NCBI GenBank assembly: GCA_027485835.1
Contig: JAIXQG010000001.1
Coordinates: 257,902-321,901, forward strand
DNA from: Alphaproteobacteria bacterium
Lineage (GTDB): Bacteria; Pseudomonadota; Alphaproteobacteria; UBA2136; UBA6156
Direction: 5' to 3'
Length of the DNA: 64,000 nucleotides
The translations under genes were made by a program, and so were the position numbers. The notes under the pieces are model-generated. The model did no database searches. It was not told where the DNA came from and was given only the letters and a program-made list of their open reading frames with translations. Below, in pieces: positions 17,328 to 28,573 of the stretch (its first letter is position 1; the number at the start of each line of letters is the position of its first letter).

Positions 17328-19604
17328 ATGCGTCTTTTTTTCTTATTTTGTTTAGCTTTGATTGTACTGCACGTTACATCTGTGCATGCGCGGCCCGGTA
17401 CTACCGCGTTTTGGTGTAATTCGACAGGTGGTACGACTGTACAAACGGCCTATTGCTGGGGAAATAATGAGGATAGTCAAATAGGTAATGGAACCTCAAT
17501 CAATACCATAAGTCCTAGTCTTGTATTAGGTGGTTGGTCAGATTGGAGTTCTCTTGCTTCAGGAGATGTCCATACTTGTGGAATTCGGAATGGTTTAACG
17601 TACTGTTGGGGATATGGTGTCTATGGACAACTTGGTTATGGAAATACAAATGATCGTGTTTCACCAAGCTTAGTATTGGGTGGCTGGACCGATTGGACTG
17701 TTGTTACTACTGGGAATCAACATACTTGCGGATTACGAGGTAACACCGCTTACTGTTGGGGGACAGGAACTAACGGAAGATTAGGCAATGGTTTAACAGC
17801 AACGCGAAGCTCTCCCAGTACTGTATTAGGTGGTTGGAGTGATTGGTCGACTGTGGATGCGGGAGGAAACCACACTTGTGGTTTGCGTAGCGGCACGGCT
17901 TATTGTTGGGGGCTCGGAACTAATGGTCGATTAGGTGATGGTGGTACAACAGATCGAACATCACCTAGCCTTGTTTTAGGCGGCTGGACTGATTGGAGTG
18001 CTATTTCTGCAGGTGAAAATAGCTCGTGTGGTTTACGCACGGGAAGAGCCTATTGTTGGGGAAGAGGATTTAATGGACAGCTTGGTAATGGTTCAACTGC
18101 AGATCAAACATCACCTAGCCTTGTTTTAGGCGGCTGGACTGATTGGAGTGCTATTGCAGCAGGACGACTACATCACTGCGGTATACGTAGTGGTTTGGCC
18201 TACTGTTGGGGATATGGCTTTTACGGACAGCTTGGTAGCGGAGGGACTAGCAGTAGAACTTCGCCTAGTTTAGTTTTAGGTGGTTGGACAGATTGGACAG
18301 GCATCTCTGCAGGAGGAAATCATAGCTGTGGTATTCGCAGTAACAAAACGTACTGCTGGGGAGCTGGTGGACTTGGTCAACTAGGGGTTGTTGGAGACTC
18401 TTATAGACTTTCACCTAGTTTAGTTTTGGGCGGGTGGACCGACTGGACTACTGTAGCTGCCGGTAGGGAACATAGTTGTGGTGTTCGTGCTGGCAGAGCT
18501 TATTGCTGGGGATCTGGTACTGGCCAATTAGGCTATCAACCGACCAGTAATTTTACAACATATGTATCACCGGGACTCGTTGTTGGTGGATGGACAGATT
18601 GGACCAGCGTAGCAACTGGAGATAACCATACATGTGGTTTACGAGCAGGTATGGCCTATTGCTGGGGCAGAAGCTTCAATGGTGAGGTTGGCGATGGCGC
18701 TTCTACACTTACCATTAATCCAGTAGCTGTCGCTGGTGGATGGACAAACTGGACTTATATTGATGCTGGTTTAAACCATACGTGCGGTGTGAGAGGTGGA
18801 ATTGGCTACTGCTGGGGATTAGGCACCAATGGTCGGTTAGGTGACGGCACTACTACTACCCGCACCTCACCCAGCTTAGTGTTAGGAGGCTGGACTGATT
18901 GGACGATAATTTCTACTGGAGATAGTCATAGTTGTGGTCGTCGTTCAAACGGAGAATTATACTGTTGGGGTCAAGGTACAAATGGTAAATTAGGCGGTGG
19001 AAATACTACTACCCGCACCTCACCTAGCTTAGTTTTAGGTGATTGGACTGATTGGACGTCTGTTAATGCTGGCTCTAGCCACAATTGCGGTATTCGCAGT
19101 GGTATTGCCTATTGTTGGGGATTAGGCACCAATGGTCGGCTTGGTGATGGTAGTGTCACTACTCGTACTTCTCCTAGCTTAGTTTTGGGGGGATGGAATG
19201 ATTGGACTGCTATATCAGCTGGAATTTTTCATAGTTGTGGTATTCGTTCTGGAAATGCTTATTGTTGGGGGCTTGGAAGTGGCGGTCAACTTGGAAATAA
19301 TACTACTTCAAACAGCCTTTCACCTAGCTTAGTAGTTGGTGGATGGACTGATTGGACTACCATATCTGTTGGTGAAGCTCATACATGTGGCCGTAGGTCT
19401 AATGGTCAATCTTATTGTTGGGGATACGGCTATTACGGTCAAATAGGAGATGTTACTAAAGTTGTTGATGCAGAGGGTTTCTCTTCGATTCCAGTTGAAG
19501 TTAGCTGGAGTAGTATACCCTCTAATACTGTATTCGTGCATGTTGGTATCAATCACTCCTGCGCTATTACAAGTGCGACGCAAGCAAGTGGAGGCTCTTG
19601 CTAA
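17328..19604 (+). CDS. Secreted RCC1-repeat protein
   Basis: A 758-residue protein with a signal peptide (about 1-21) followed by 14 copies of an RCC1-like repeat of about 50 residues. The consensus core is SPSLVLGGWTDW, HTCGIR and AYCWGxGxxGQLG. Each repeat holds two cysteines (HxCG and YCWG), as expected for a disulfide-stabilised extracellular beta-propeller; 14 copies would suit two seven-bladed propellers. The RBS GAGG lies in the end of the upstream gene. The DNA is clearly more AT-rich than its neighbours, which hints at horizontal origin. The ligand is unknown. Confidence 0.85.
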   Translation: MRLFFLFCLALIVLHVTSVHARPGTTAFWCNSTGGTTVQTAYCWGNNEDSQIGNGTSINTISPSLVLGGWSDWSSLASGDVHTCGIRNGLTYCWGYGVYGQLGYGNTNDRVSPSLVLGGWTDWTVVTTGNQHTCGLRGNTAYCWGTGTNGRLGNGLTATRSSPSTVLGGWSDWSTVDAGGNHTCGLRSGTAYCWGLGTNGRLGDGGTTDRTSPSLVLGGWTDWSAISAGENSSCGLRTGRAYCWGRGFNGQLGNGSTADQTSPSLVLGGWTDWSAIAAGRLHHCGIRSGLAYCWGYGFYGQLGSGGTSSRTSPSLVLGGWTDWTGISAGGNHSCGIRSNKTYCWGAGGLGQLGVVGDSYRLSPSLVLGGWTDWTTVAAGREHSCGVRAGRAYCWGSGTGQLGYQPTSNFTTYVSPGLVVGGWTDWTSVATGDNHTCGLRAGMAYCWGRSFNGEVGDGASTLTINPVAVAGGWTNWTYIDAGLNHTCGVRGGIGYCWGLGTNGRLGDGTTTTRTSPSLVLGGWTDWTIISTGDSHSCGRRSNGELYCWGQGTNGKLGGGNTTTRTSPSLVLGDWTDWTSVNAGSSHNCGIRSGIAYCWGLGTNGRLGDGSVTTRTSPSLVLGGWNDWTAISAGIFHSCGIRSGNAYCWGLGSGGQLGNNTTSNSLSPSLVVGGWTDWTTISVGEAHTCGRRSNGQSYCWGYGYYGQIGDVTKVVDAEGFSSIPVEVSWSSIPSNTVFVHVGINHSCAITSATQASGGSC

Positions 19605-19611
19605 GTCTGAG

Positions 19612-19641
19612 AAAAAACGGAGGGTCTCCCCTCCGTTTGTT
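19612..19641. terminator. Bidirectional terminator between the RCC1 gene and katG
   Basis: Stem AAACGGAGGG / CCCTCCGTTT around a TCTC loop, with A-runs on the left and T-runs on the right, between two convergent genes. Confidence 0.88.
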
Positions 19642-19657
19642 TGAGTTCATGCCGCTA

Positions 19658-21850
<2,193 letters not shown>

Positions 21851-21861
21851 CTATGGAGCGG

Positions 21862-21901
21862 ACACTATCAGACTACTCCTACAGGTAGAAATTGATAGTG
21901 T
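21862..21901. promoter_or_regulatory. Inverted repeat in the katG/peroxidase divergent region
   Basis: ACACTATCA and TGATAGTGT form 9-bp perfect arms 22 nt apart, between the divergent starts of katG and the glutathione peroxidase. CTAT/ATAG half-sites recall OxyR targets, but the spacing does not fit the standard OxyR pattern. Confidence 0.4.
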
Positions 21902-21999
21902 TTATGGGATTGATAGACGCACCCGCATGTGCCAGCCCCCTGCCCGCTTAGATTTAAAAAGATTCTGGAAGGATACGAGAAACACTCTATACTGACGTC

Positions 22000-22584
22000 A
22001 TGAAAAACCTGTTTTTGCGTCTTTGCTCGTTGTCGTTTCTGGTTGCTGCCTCGCCAGTGGCTGCGGCGGATACCACCCCTTCCAGTGCCTATGACTTTGC
22101 GTTTACGGCCTTGCATGGCAGAGGCGCCCCTCTTCCACTGAGTGAATACAAGGGAAAAGTTTTGCTGGTTGTGAATACGGCCTCGAACTGCGGTTTTACG
22201 CCCCAGTTTACCGACCTTGAAAAACTTTACCAAACCTATAAGGACAAAGGCTTGGTAGTGGTTGGTGTGCCAAGTAACGACTTTGGGGCGCAGGAGCCCG
22301 GAACAGCGGCGGATATCGAGCAGGTGTGCCGGTATAACTATGGTGTGAGCTTCCCCATGGCCCAGAAGGAAGTGGTTGTGGGGGATGGTGCCCACCCGTT
22401 TTATCAATGGATTCCTGAAAAGCTCGGGTTTGGGAGTGCGCCAAAATGGAACTTCCATAAATACCTGATAGGCCGCGATGGCCAGCCGGTGGCGTTTTAC
22501 CTGAGCACCACCAAGCCGCTTTCCAAAACGTTGGTGAAGGCTGTGGAGAAGGAATTGGCGCGGGACGTACCTGCAGTTAACTAG
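22000..22584 (+). CDS. Secreted glutathione peroxidase-family thiol peroxidase
   Basis: A 194-residue protein with a signal peptide (about 1-23, ending PVAAA) and the full GPx tetrad. The peroxidatic Cys is in NTASNCGFTPQ, the Gln in GAQEPG, and Trp and Asn in KWNFHKYL. It uses cysteine rather than selenocysteine. It should reduce hydroperoxides in the periplasm, complementing cytosolic KatG encoded divergently. Bacterial members usually work with thioredoxin-like donors. Confidence 0.9.
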   Translation: MKNLFLRLCSLSFLVAASPVAAADTTPSSAYDFAFTALHGRGAPLPLSEYKGKVLLVVNTASNCGFTPQFTDLEKLYQTYKDKGLVVVGVPSNDFGAQEPGTAADIEQVCRYNYGVSFPMAQKEVVVGDGAHPFYQWIPEKLGFGSAPKWNFHKYLIGRDGQPVAFYLSTTKPLSKTLVKAVEKELARDVPAVN

Positions 22585-22644
22585 TTATTATAAATATATA
22601 TATTTGTAATTTAATAAAGATATCCGTTTTGGATGTTCTTTTTT

Positions 22645-22670
22645 GTAACCTTTTTAGCCCATGAGGCGAA
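22645..22670 (+). promoter_or_regulatory. ECF-type promoter before the Met-rich peptide gene
   Basis: GTAACC and CGAA are separated by exactly 16 nt, about 60 nt upstream of the small Met-rich gene. As I recall, this is the pattern of Caulobacter SigF-dependent promoters, and an ECF sigma gene with its NrsF-like partner lies just downstream. Confidence 0.55.
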
Positions 22671-22732
22671 CCTGTGAGGGAAAGGCGCACTATGCGGCTT
22701 TGAGAACAGATAACCGACCAAGGATAAAATGT

Positions 22733-22984
22733 ATGAAGCAACATGTACTGATGCTGGCCGCTGTGCTGGCGATGAGCGCCACCGTAAGCTTTGCTAATGA
22801 AGGCGCCATGATGGATAAGCCCATGGATAAAGACATGACAAAGCCCCACATGGAAAAGCCGATGGATGTAAGCGGCACCCTGATGAAGAACGATATGGAT
22901 AAGCCGATGAAGGGCCACATGGAAAAGAAGGATAAGACATCCCTTGAAGACGATAAGTACCACAACAGCAACTACAGCAGCTAG
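22733..22984 (+). CDS. Small secreted Met/Lys/His-rich protein
   Basis: An 83-residue protein: signal peptide about 1-21 (ending VSFA), then about 60 residues built from MDKPM/MEKPM/MKGHM-like units, very rich in Met, Lys and Asp with a few His. Such composition suggests periplasmic binding of a soft metal such as copper, but no known family is recognised. The ATG at 22733 has the RBS AAGGATA; the upstream in-frame ATG at 22661 would hide the signal peptide. A SigF-like promoter lies before it and a terminator follows. Confidence 0.7.
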   Translation: MKQHVLMLAAVLAMSATVSFANEGAMMDKPMDKDMTKPHMEKPMDVSGTLMKNDMDKPMKGHMEKKDKTSLEDDKYHNSNYSS

Positions 22985-22997
22985 TTGATCGTCTTAT

Positions 22998-23034
22998 AAC
23001 AACGAGGTGCCACCAAGCGCCTCGTTGTTTTTTG
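22998..23034 (+). terminator. Intrinsic terminator after the Met-rich gene
   Basis: AACAACGAGG / CCTCGTTGTT plus three inner pairs, followed by a run of T. Confidence 0.9.
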
Positions 23035-23070
23035 GAGCATCTATGCTACCCCTTCAATTTCGGATAGATT

Positions 23071-23619
23071 TTGGATGTGAACAGACACGAAGCCGCATGG
23101 CATGGGTTAATGGTGCTCTCTCTACAAGGAGACAGCAGCGCCTATCTTACATTATTGCGCCAGATTAGGCCTTATGTCCGCAGCATCGTGCTGCGACATG
23201 TGGGCGAGCCGGATAAAGCTGATGACGTGGCACAGGACGTGTTGCTCGCAATCCATACCGCAAAAGAGACTTGGCAGCCTGACCTTGAATTCATGCCGTG
23301 GTTGCATGGCGTTATACGTTATAAGACTCATGATTGCCTGCGTCAGCTTTATCGCCAGCATGGCCGAGAGGTATTTAATGAAGTTGCGTATGAAACCTTT
23401 GCTGCTCCTGAAGCGAATACTGGTTTAGAAGCGCACGATATGGAACGCATGTTGAACACACTTACCGAAAAGCAACGCACCCTGCTCACCTTGACCAAGG
23501 TACAGGGTATGACTGCCATTGAAGCCGGCCGCGAGCTTGGCATGACCCCCGTTGCGGTTAAAGTTGCGGTTCATCGCATCCTAAAAGGATTGCAGGCCGC
23601 TTTTGGAGGCAAAGAATGA
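23071..23619 (+). CDS. ECF RNA polymerase sigma factor
   Basis: A 182-residue protein with region 2 (YVRSIVLRHVGEPDKADDVAQDVLLAIH, with the usual DDVAQD) and region 4 (LTEKQRTLLTLTKVQGMTAIEAGRELGM). No ATG fits: the frame opens after a stop at 23065, so the start is TTG 23071 or GTG 23077. The next gene overlaps its stop by 4 nt and encodes an NrsF-type membrane anti-sigma. This genetic pair matches the Caulobacter SigF/NrsF module that responds to metal stress. Confidence 0.88.
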   Translation: MDVNRHEAAWHGLMVLSLQGDSSAYLTLLRQIRPYVRSIVLRHVGEPDKADDVAQDVLLAIHTAKETWQPDLEFMPWLHGVIRYKTHDCLRQLYRQHGREVFNEVAYETFAAPEANTGLEAHDMERMLNTLTEKQRTLLTLTKVQGMTAIEAGRELGMTPVAVKVAVHRILKGLQAAFGGKE

Positions 23620-24257
23620 GCTTGAATGATGATCTATTTCTGGAAAAGCTGGCTGCGGAGGTAACACCACCGCGCGATTCCGGTATGTTTCAACGTTATA
23701 TTACAGCGGCTGCGGTATTGATCACGGTCGTTTTGATTATGGGCTTTGCCGCAACCCGACCTGAGCTAGCCTCGCATTTTCAGCAAACGGATTTTTTGCT
23801 GCAATTTTGCTTGTGGCTCGGTGTTCTTGTGTGCGCAGGAATATGTGCTTTTGTTCTCGCTACCCCACGGTGGCCTATGCTTCGCGGAGTAAGATTAACC
23901 TTATGGGGATCATTATTCTTTCTCACAGCTTTTGGAGTGTGGCTGATGATGAACTTGCCAGCCCATATATCCGAGCAACATGACACCTGGGGGCTCGCTT
24001 GTATTGCTGTCGTCAGCGGTATTGGCGTGCTTACGGCATGTTGCATTACATTTGCGTTACGAGGTAAAGCCCGATCCACATATCCTGTTTTAATGGGTTT
24101 AATGACGGCCTTAGCAGGAGCAGGTGCCGGTATGGTGGCCGTTATGCTCGTGTGCCCGCATGAAGAGATAGCTCATGCGTTTGTGTCTCACTTTGTACCT
24201 GCACTAGTGGTAGGTCTTTTCGTAACGCTTTCGGGTAAGTCCTTGTGGCGTTGGTGA
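23616..24257 (+). CDS. NrsF-family (DUF1109) membrane anti-sigma factor
   Basis: A 213-residue protein with six predicted membrane segments after a short cytoplasmic head (LEKLAAEVTPPRD). A cysteine followed by Pro-His (VCPHEEIAHAFVSHFVPAL) lies late in the chain, as in NrsF proteins, where conserved cysteines sense the stress. The gene overlaps the sigma gene by four bases (ATGA), so the pair is translated together in fixed ratio. It likely holds the sigma factor at the membrane until a metal or oxidative signal. Confidence 0.82.
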   Translation: MSLNDDLFLEKLAAEVTPPRDSGMFQRYITAAAVLITVVLIMGFAATRPELASHFQQTDFLLQFCLWLGVLVCAGICAFVLATPRWPMLRGVRLTLWGSLFFLTAFGVWLMMNLPAHISEQHDTWGLACIAVVSGIGVLTACCITFALRGKARSTYPVLMGLMTALAGAGAGMVAVMLVCPHEEIAHAFVSHFVPALVVGLFVTLSGKSLWRW

Positions 24258-24362
24258 GAAGACGGAGACTAAGATTGAGGAAGAAGAGCTTGCCAAAGCG
24301 TCTGCTCCTTCTCTATAACCCCTGATTTCCAGTAGACTTAGCCTGTTAATGGGGCACTCAGC

Positions 24363-24390
24363 TTGACCGGTTATATTATCTCGAGATAAT
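24363..24390 (+). promoter_or_regulatory. Promoter with overlapping 16-bp palindrome, ABC exporter operon
   Basis: TTGACC and GATAAT stand 16 nt apart. The perfect palindrome ATTATCTCGAGATAAT (24375-24390) overlaps the spacer and the -10, the layout of a repressor operator. The operon start is about 40 nt downstream. Confidence 0.5.
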
Positions 24391-24428
24391 CGGAGCCTAA
24401 CGCTTACCTTAGTTGAAAGCTTGTTTCA

Positions 24429-25568
24429 GTGATTGCCGTAGCGGTCAAAATGCTCATGGGGGACCGGGCCAAATATTTTGGTCTCATTTTTGGTGTGACG
24501 TTTGCTACCTTATTGATGACCCAGCAGGTAAGCATTTTTATCAGCCTGATGGCCCGGACTGCGAGTGCCATTTATGCGGTAGATGAAGCTGATATTTGGG
24601 TTATGGACCCCCGTGTGCGGTATTTAGAAGAAGTGGAGCCGCTGCGCGACGTGGAATTGGGAAATGTTCGTAGCGTTGCCGGGGTGGAGTGGGCCGTACC
24701 GTTTTATAAAGGTTTGGCAACCATACGTATGCCAGATGGCGTTACCCAGCAGGTTCAGCTTATTGGAGTGGACGATGTTACCATGGTTGGCCGTTGCCCC
24801 GAGATGGTGATGGGCGACCCGATGGCTTTGCAGCGCCCCCAGCAAGCGATGATGGATGTGAACGGATTTTTGTTTACATGGCCGGGGGAGCCCTTACAGG
24901 TCGGCAAACAGGTTGAGTTAAATGATAATCGCTTGACCATAAGTGCATTATGCGAAGTGATGCCGACATTTTTCACCTTTCCGATTCTGTATGTGTCTTA
25001 CAATACAGCGATGGAGGTTACACCGCCGACCCGTAATAAGATGTCGTTTGTTTTAGTAAAAGCTGCAGACGGAGTATCGGTTGCCGAGCTTACCGAGCGC
25101 ATTACCGCACAGACCGGCCTACAAGCGCTAAGCCAGCATGATTTTGCGTGGCGCAGCATCAATTACATTCTGGAACGTACCGGTATTCCGATTAACTTCG
25201 GTATTACCATTATTTTGGGCGTGCTTATCGGTCTCGCTATCACGGCACAGACGTTTTATATTTTTGTAGTGGAGAACTTGAAGCAGTTTGCCGCGCTCAA
25301 GGCCATTGGCGTGACGAACCTGCAGCTGCTGCGCATGGTTTTGGCGCAGGCGGCTATAGTCGGTTTAAGCGGTTATGGGTTAGGGGTTGGTTTGACTGCC
25401 GTCTTCTTTACGGTAACGGCCGACGCCCCTGCCCTCAAAGGTTTTCAAATGTACTGGCAGGTCGTGGTGGGGACCGCGGGTGTTATGACGTTGATTGTGG
25501 TTATTTCGATTCTGTTTAGTTTACGGCGGGTATTCAAGCTTGACCCTGCGATGGTGTTCAGGGGGTAA
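24429..25568 (+). CDS. ABC exporter permease, DevC/MacB (FtsX-like) type
   Basis: A 379-residue protein with one N-terminal membrane segment (FGLIFGVTFATLLMT), a large periplasmic MacB-like domain and three C-terminal segments (around 262-285, 310-345, 350-370) ending in the FtsX-like ALKAIGVTN region. The family normally begins M..LxMLxGDRAKYxG, and this is matched from the GTG start at 24429; a stop lies 15 nt upstream. With the ATPase, adaptor and outer-membrane protein downstream it forms a tripartite exporter. The cargo cannot be told. Confidence 0.85.
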   Translation: MIAVAVKMLMGDRAKYFGLIFGVTFATLLMTQQVSIFISLMARTASAIYAVDEADIWVMDPRVRYLEEVEPLRDVELGNVRSVAGVEWAVPFYKGLATIRMPDGVTQQVQLIGVDDVTMVGRCPEMVMGDPMALQRPQQAMMDVNGFLFTWPGEPLQVGKQVELNDNRLTISALCEVMPTFFTFPILYVSYNTAMEVTPPTRNKMSFVLVKAADGVSVAELTERITAQTGLQALSQHDFAWRSINYILERTGIPINFGITIILGVLIGLAITAQTFYIFVVENLKQFAALKAIGVTNLQLLRMVLAQAAIVGLSGYGLGVGLTAVFFTVTADAPALKGFQMYWQVVVGTAGVMTLIVVISILFSLRRVFKLDPAMVFRG

Positions 25569-25571
25569 AGC

Positions 25572-26324
25572 ATGGCCAAGCAGAGTAAGGTGTTACCAGT
25601 AACCGCCAGCACGAATCCTGTCGCTATTCAGGTACGTAAGGTGGTGAAGGATTTTGCTGTGGGTAATGAGCATTTGCGTGTGCTGCATGATATTACCGCG
25701 GACATCCGGATGGGTGAGCTGACCATGCTGGTTGGGCCAAGCGGATGTGGGAAGACAACGCTGATTTCGATTCTTTCAGGGATTCTTTCCAGCAGTGGCG
25801 GAGAGATTACAATTTTTGGAGAATCCCTTATAGCCATGAAGGATAGCGCCAAAGTGTTGTTCCGGCGCGAGAATATCGGCTTTATCTTTCAACAGTATAA
25901 TCTGCTTCCTGCCCTTACAGCTGCAGAAAATGCCGCTATGCCACTGGTCGCTGCGGGAATGACATTAGAGGCAGCGACTGAAAAAGCGCGTGAGGTATTA
26001 CGGCGGATTGGTATGGAAGGCCAGACTGAAAAGCTACCGCGCATGCTCTCGGGCGGGCAGCAACAGCGCGTGGCGATTGCGCGTGCCTTGGTGCACAACC
26101 CGCGACTGATTGTATGTGACGAGCCGACCGCCGCGCTGGATGCCAAAACGGGGCGACAGGTGATGGAGATTCTGCGTGAGATTGCGAATGATACGAACCG
26201 TTGCGTATTGGTCGTGACCCACGACAACCGGATTTACAGTTTTGCCGACCGGATTCTGGCCATGAGCGACGGCCGTATAGTGGGCGACCATGCGGCAGAA
26301 GACTATGTGCATGACCATGGTTAA
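25572..26324 (+). CDS. ABC exporter ATPase, DevA/LolD-like
   Basis: A 250-residue ATPase: Walker [11 protein letters not shown]-loop [10 protein letters not shown], signature LSGGQQQRV, Walker [13 protein letters not shown] and the switch His in VVTHD. It drives the permease encoded 3 nt upstream. The MacB/LolD subgroup is indicated by its partner rather than by a unique motif. Confidence 0.92.
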   Translation: MAKQSKVLPVTASTNPVAIQVRKVVKDFAVGNEHLRVLHDITADIRMGELTMLVGPSGCGKTTLISILSGILSSSGGEITIFGESLIAMKDSAKVLFRRENIGFIFQQYNLLPALTAAENAAMPLVAAGMTLEAATEKAREVLRRIGMEGQTEKLPRMLSGGQQQRVAIARALVHNPRLIVCDEPTAALDAKTGRQVMEILREIANDTNRCVLVVTHDNRIYSFADRILAMSDGRIVGDHAAEDYVHDHG

Positions 26325-26351
26325 TGATGAATGTTGAGAGGAGAACCTAAC

Positions 26352-27269
26352 ATGATCCGCCTTGCCCGACTGAAACCTTGGACCATGCCGATTCTGTCGG
26401 CGATTGGTATAGCGTTTGCGCTGTTCAGCCTGTTTGCGCGGCCGGAAGCCGAGCCGAAGAAGCTGGTTGCCACACCGCCTGCAAGCCCCTACCAACAACG
26501 TGTTGCCGGATTAGGAGTGGTTGAGCCCCGTAGTGAGGTTATCTCCATAGGAAGTGAACTTGCCGGTGTTGTCCGTGACGTCCACGTTCAGGTTGGTGAT
26601 AAAGTGAGTGCGTCAGTGCCTCTCTTCACGTTGGACACCCGTGCGGTCAATGCCGAAATTGCCCGTTTACAGGCGAGCCTGTCGGTTGCCCAGAGCCAAG
26701 CTGGAGATGCTGCGGCACAGTATGCCCCTGTACGCGATGCCAGTGCCACGCTTGCTATTGCTAAAGATGAAATCAATCGTCGTAAATTTGCAGCCCGTAC
26801 GGCTGCCGCACGCGTTAGCGAATTAGAGGCTCAACTTTTAGAAGCGACAACAACGCTCGAGCGGCTAACGGTAAAGTCGCCGATAGAGGGAGACATTTTA
26901 GCCGTAGATGTAAGGCCGGGTGAGTTTGCACCGGCTGGACAAGCGTCGACTCCCCTGCTCCGCATGGGTGATATCTCGCGTCTCCATGTCCGGATTGATA
27001 TAGATGAAGAGAATCTTGCCAAGATCAAGCCAGGTAGTCCGGCTGTCGGCTACCGCCGCGGCCAACCGCAAACTCCCTTAAACCTTGTTTTTGTGCGTCA
27101 GGAGCCCTTGGTGCGCGCCAAGCAGAACCTCTCGTCTGCGGCGGGCCAGCGTGTGGATACCCGTGTGGGGCAGTTGATTTATGCGGTTGAGGAAAATCAG
27201 CCGATACGCCCTCTGGTAGGTGAGCAACTGGATGTATTTATGGAAGCCGCTCAGGAGGCTAAACCGTGA
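26352..27269 (+). CDS. HlyD-family periplasmic adaptor (DevB-like)
   Basis: ATG 26352 is chosen because GAGAGGAGAA lies 7-8 nt before it; an ATG at 26331 is possible. The product of about 305 residues has an N-terminal anchor (ILSAIGIAFALFSLF), a biotinyl-lipoyl half (GVVRDVHVQVGDKVSASVPLF), a helical hairpin and the second half (KSPIEGDILAVDVRPGE). It bridges the inner-membrane ABC permease and the outer-membrane channel. Its stop overlaps the next gene by 4 nt (GTGA). Confidence 0.88.
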   Translation: MIRLARLKPWTMPILSAIGIAFALFSLFARPEAEPKKLVATPPASPYQQRVAGLGVVEPRSEVISIGSELAGVVRDVHVQVGDKVSASVPLFTLDTRAVNAEIARLQASLSVAQSQAGDAAAQYAPVRDASATLAIAKDEINRRKFAARTAAARVSELEAQLLEATTTLERLTVKSPIEGDILAVDVRPGEFAPAGQASTPLLRMGDISRLHVRIDIDEENLAKIKPGSPAVGYRRGQPQTPLNLVFVRQEPLVRAKQNLSSAAGQRVDTRVGQLIYAVEENQPIRPLVGEQLDVFMEAAQEAKP

Positions 27270-28573
27270 CGTCTCGCTTTCTAGTCTGTTTGTTAGCCCT
27301 TGGGCTCGCCGGATGCAGCTACCTGGCAGGCTCGCCGGATGCGGCGAAACCTGCCCCCTTGCATGCAGGCTGGTGGCACGAGTGGAATGATCCCGAACTT
27401 CATAGCTTCATGACGGAGCTGGAGCAGCAGAGCCTGACTTACAAGGCTGCTGGATTACGTATTGAAGAGGCAGATGCACTGCGACGTGCGGCTGGAGCCT
27501 CTTTGCTACCCTCCTTCGATGTTGTGGGAGCTGCTAACCGAGGGACGCGCAGCGTACCTTTACTGGGTGGCCTTAGCGAGGCGGGTGGAGAGGCATTCTG
27601 GGATCTGGACCTTTTCGGAAGCCTGCGCACTCGCGCCAAGGCAGCGGAATACCGTGCGGAACAGGCACGGTTGGAACGCGAAGACACTTTACGCACATTG
27701 CGTTTGGAGTTAGCGCTCACCATAGGCGAACAACGTCGGTTTATGCAGGAAGTCATGATCCGGCAGCAGCAGCTCGCACTTTTGCACAAAGAACGTGAGC
27801 TTACTCAAGGACTGTCTCAGGCTGGGTTGGTCACGGGTGATGACGTGGCAGAGGTTCAAGCCCGTGGAGCTGAGGCAGCGCTGAAACAGAATTATGCATC
27901 CGAGCAGTTGGCTGCCACCCGCTACCGGCTTGCGCGTTTATTGGCACGCAAAGAGCCTGTTCAGATACAAAATGTCTCGGTCAGTCTTCCAAATATGAAT
28001 AGGCTATTTGATATCTCTGCGACACACATTCAGGCGCGGCCCGATGTAGCTGCAGCACGCATGGCTTACCTTGCCTTGCAAAGCGATGCCGCTGAAGCCG
28101 AAGCGGCGTTATGGCCACGTATCAGTTTGGGTGGTTTCTATGGTGTTCAACAGGCCAACGGTGCGACCCAGTTGGCAGCTAACCCTGCCTGGGCACTGAG
28201 TGCTGGGCTTACCGCACCCGTGTTAAACTTTGGACAGTTGCGTAATTTGGCACGTGCTGCAGATACGCGCGCTGAGGCTGCGAGTTTGGCTTACGAAGAC
28301 ACGGTAAACCGGGCTTTGGAGGATGTGCGCACGGCTTTGTCTTCCGTAATAGAAAGTAGTGCGGCACTTAACGAGGCACGTAATGCATTTGAACATCAAC
28401 ATCATGTATCAATCGCCGAGCGTGAGCGGTATCAGCGAGGAATTGTAAGTGAGATAAGCGCCTTACAAGCCGCGTATACTACCTTAGAGAGACAATTACA
28501 GGTAGTTATAAGCAAACAATCGTCAGATGCCGCTTTTGCGAGGGCTTGGTCGAATATTGGATATGTTAAATGA
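27266..28573 (+). CDS. TolC-like outer-membrane efflux lipoprotein (NodT family)
   Basis: A 435-residue protein with a lipoprotein signal (LALGLAGCSYL, lipidated Cys at about 17) and two long helical repeats of the outer-membrane efflux family. Family marks include RAAGASLLPSFDVVGAANRG, FWDLDLFGSLRTRAKAAEYRAEQA and RPDVAAARMAYLALQSDAAEAEAALWPRISLGG. It starts with GTG inside the adaptor stop, so it is translationally coupled. It completes the exporter. Confidence 0.9.
   Translation: MTSRFLVCLLALGLAGCSYLAGSPDAAKPAPLHAGWWHEWNDPELHSFMTELEQQSLTYKAAGLRIEEADALRRAAGASLLPSFDVVGAANRGTRSVPLLGGLSEAGGEAFWDLDLFGSLRTRAKAAEYRAEQARLEREDTLRTLRLELALTIGEQRRFMQEVMIRQQQLALLHKERELTQGLSQAGLVTGDDVAEVQARGAEAALKQNYASEQLAATRYRLARLLARKEPVQIQNVSVSLPNMNRLFDISATHIQARPDVAAARMAYLALQSDAAEAEAALWPRISLGGFYGVQQANGATQLAANPAWALSAGLTAPVLNFGQLRNLARAADTRAEAASLAYEDTVNRALEDVRTALSSVIESSAALNEARNAFEHQHHVSIAERERYQRGIVSEISALQAAYTTLERQLQVVISKQSSDAAFARAWSNIGYVK

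Noticed and set aside
17400..19600. CRISPR-like periodicity
   Set aside because: The repeats are 150-nt coding RCC1 units with codon-level variation, not short exact repeats with unique spacers.
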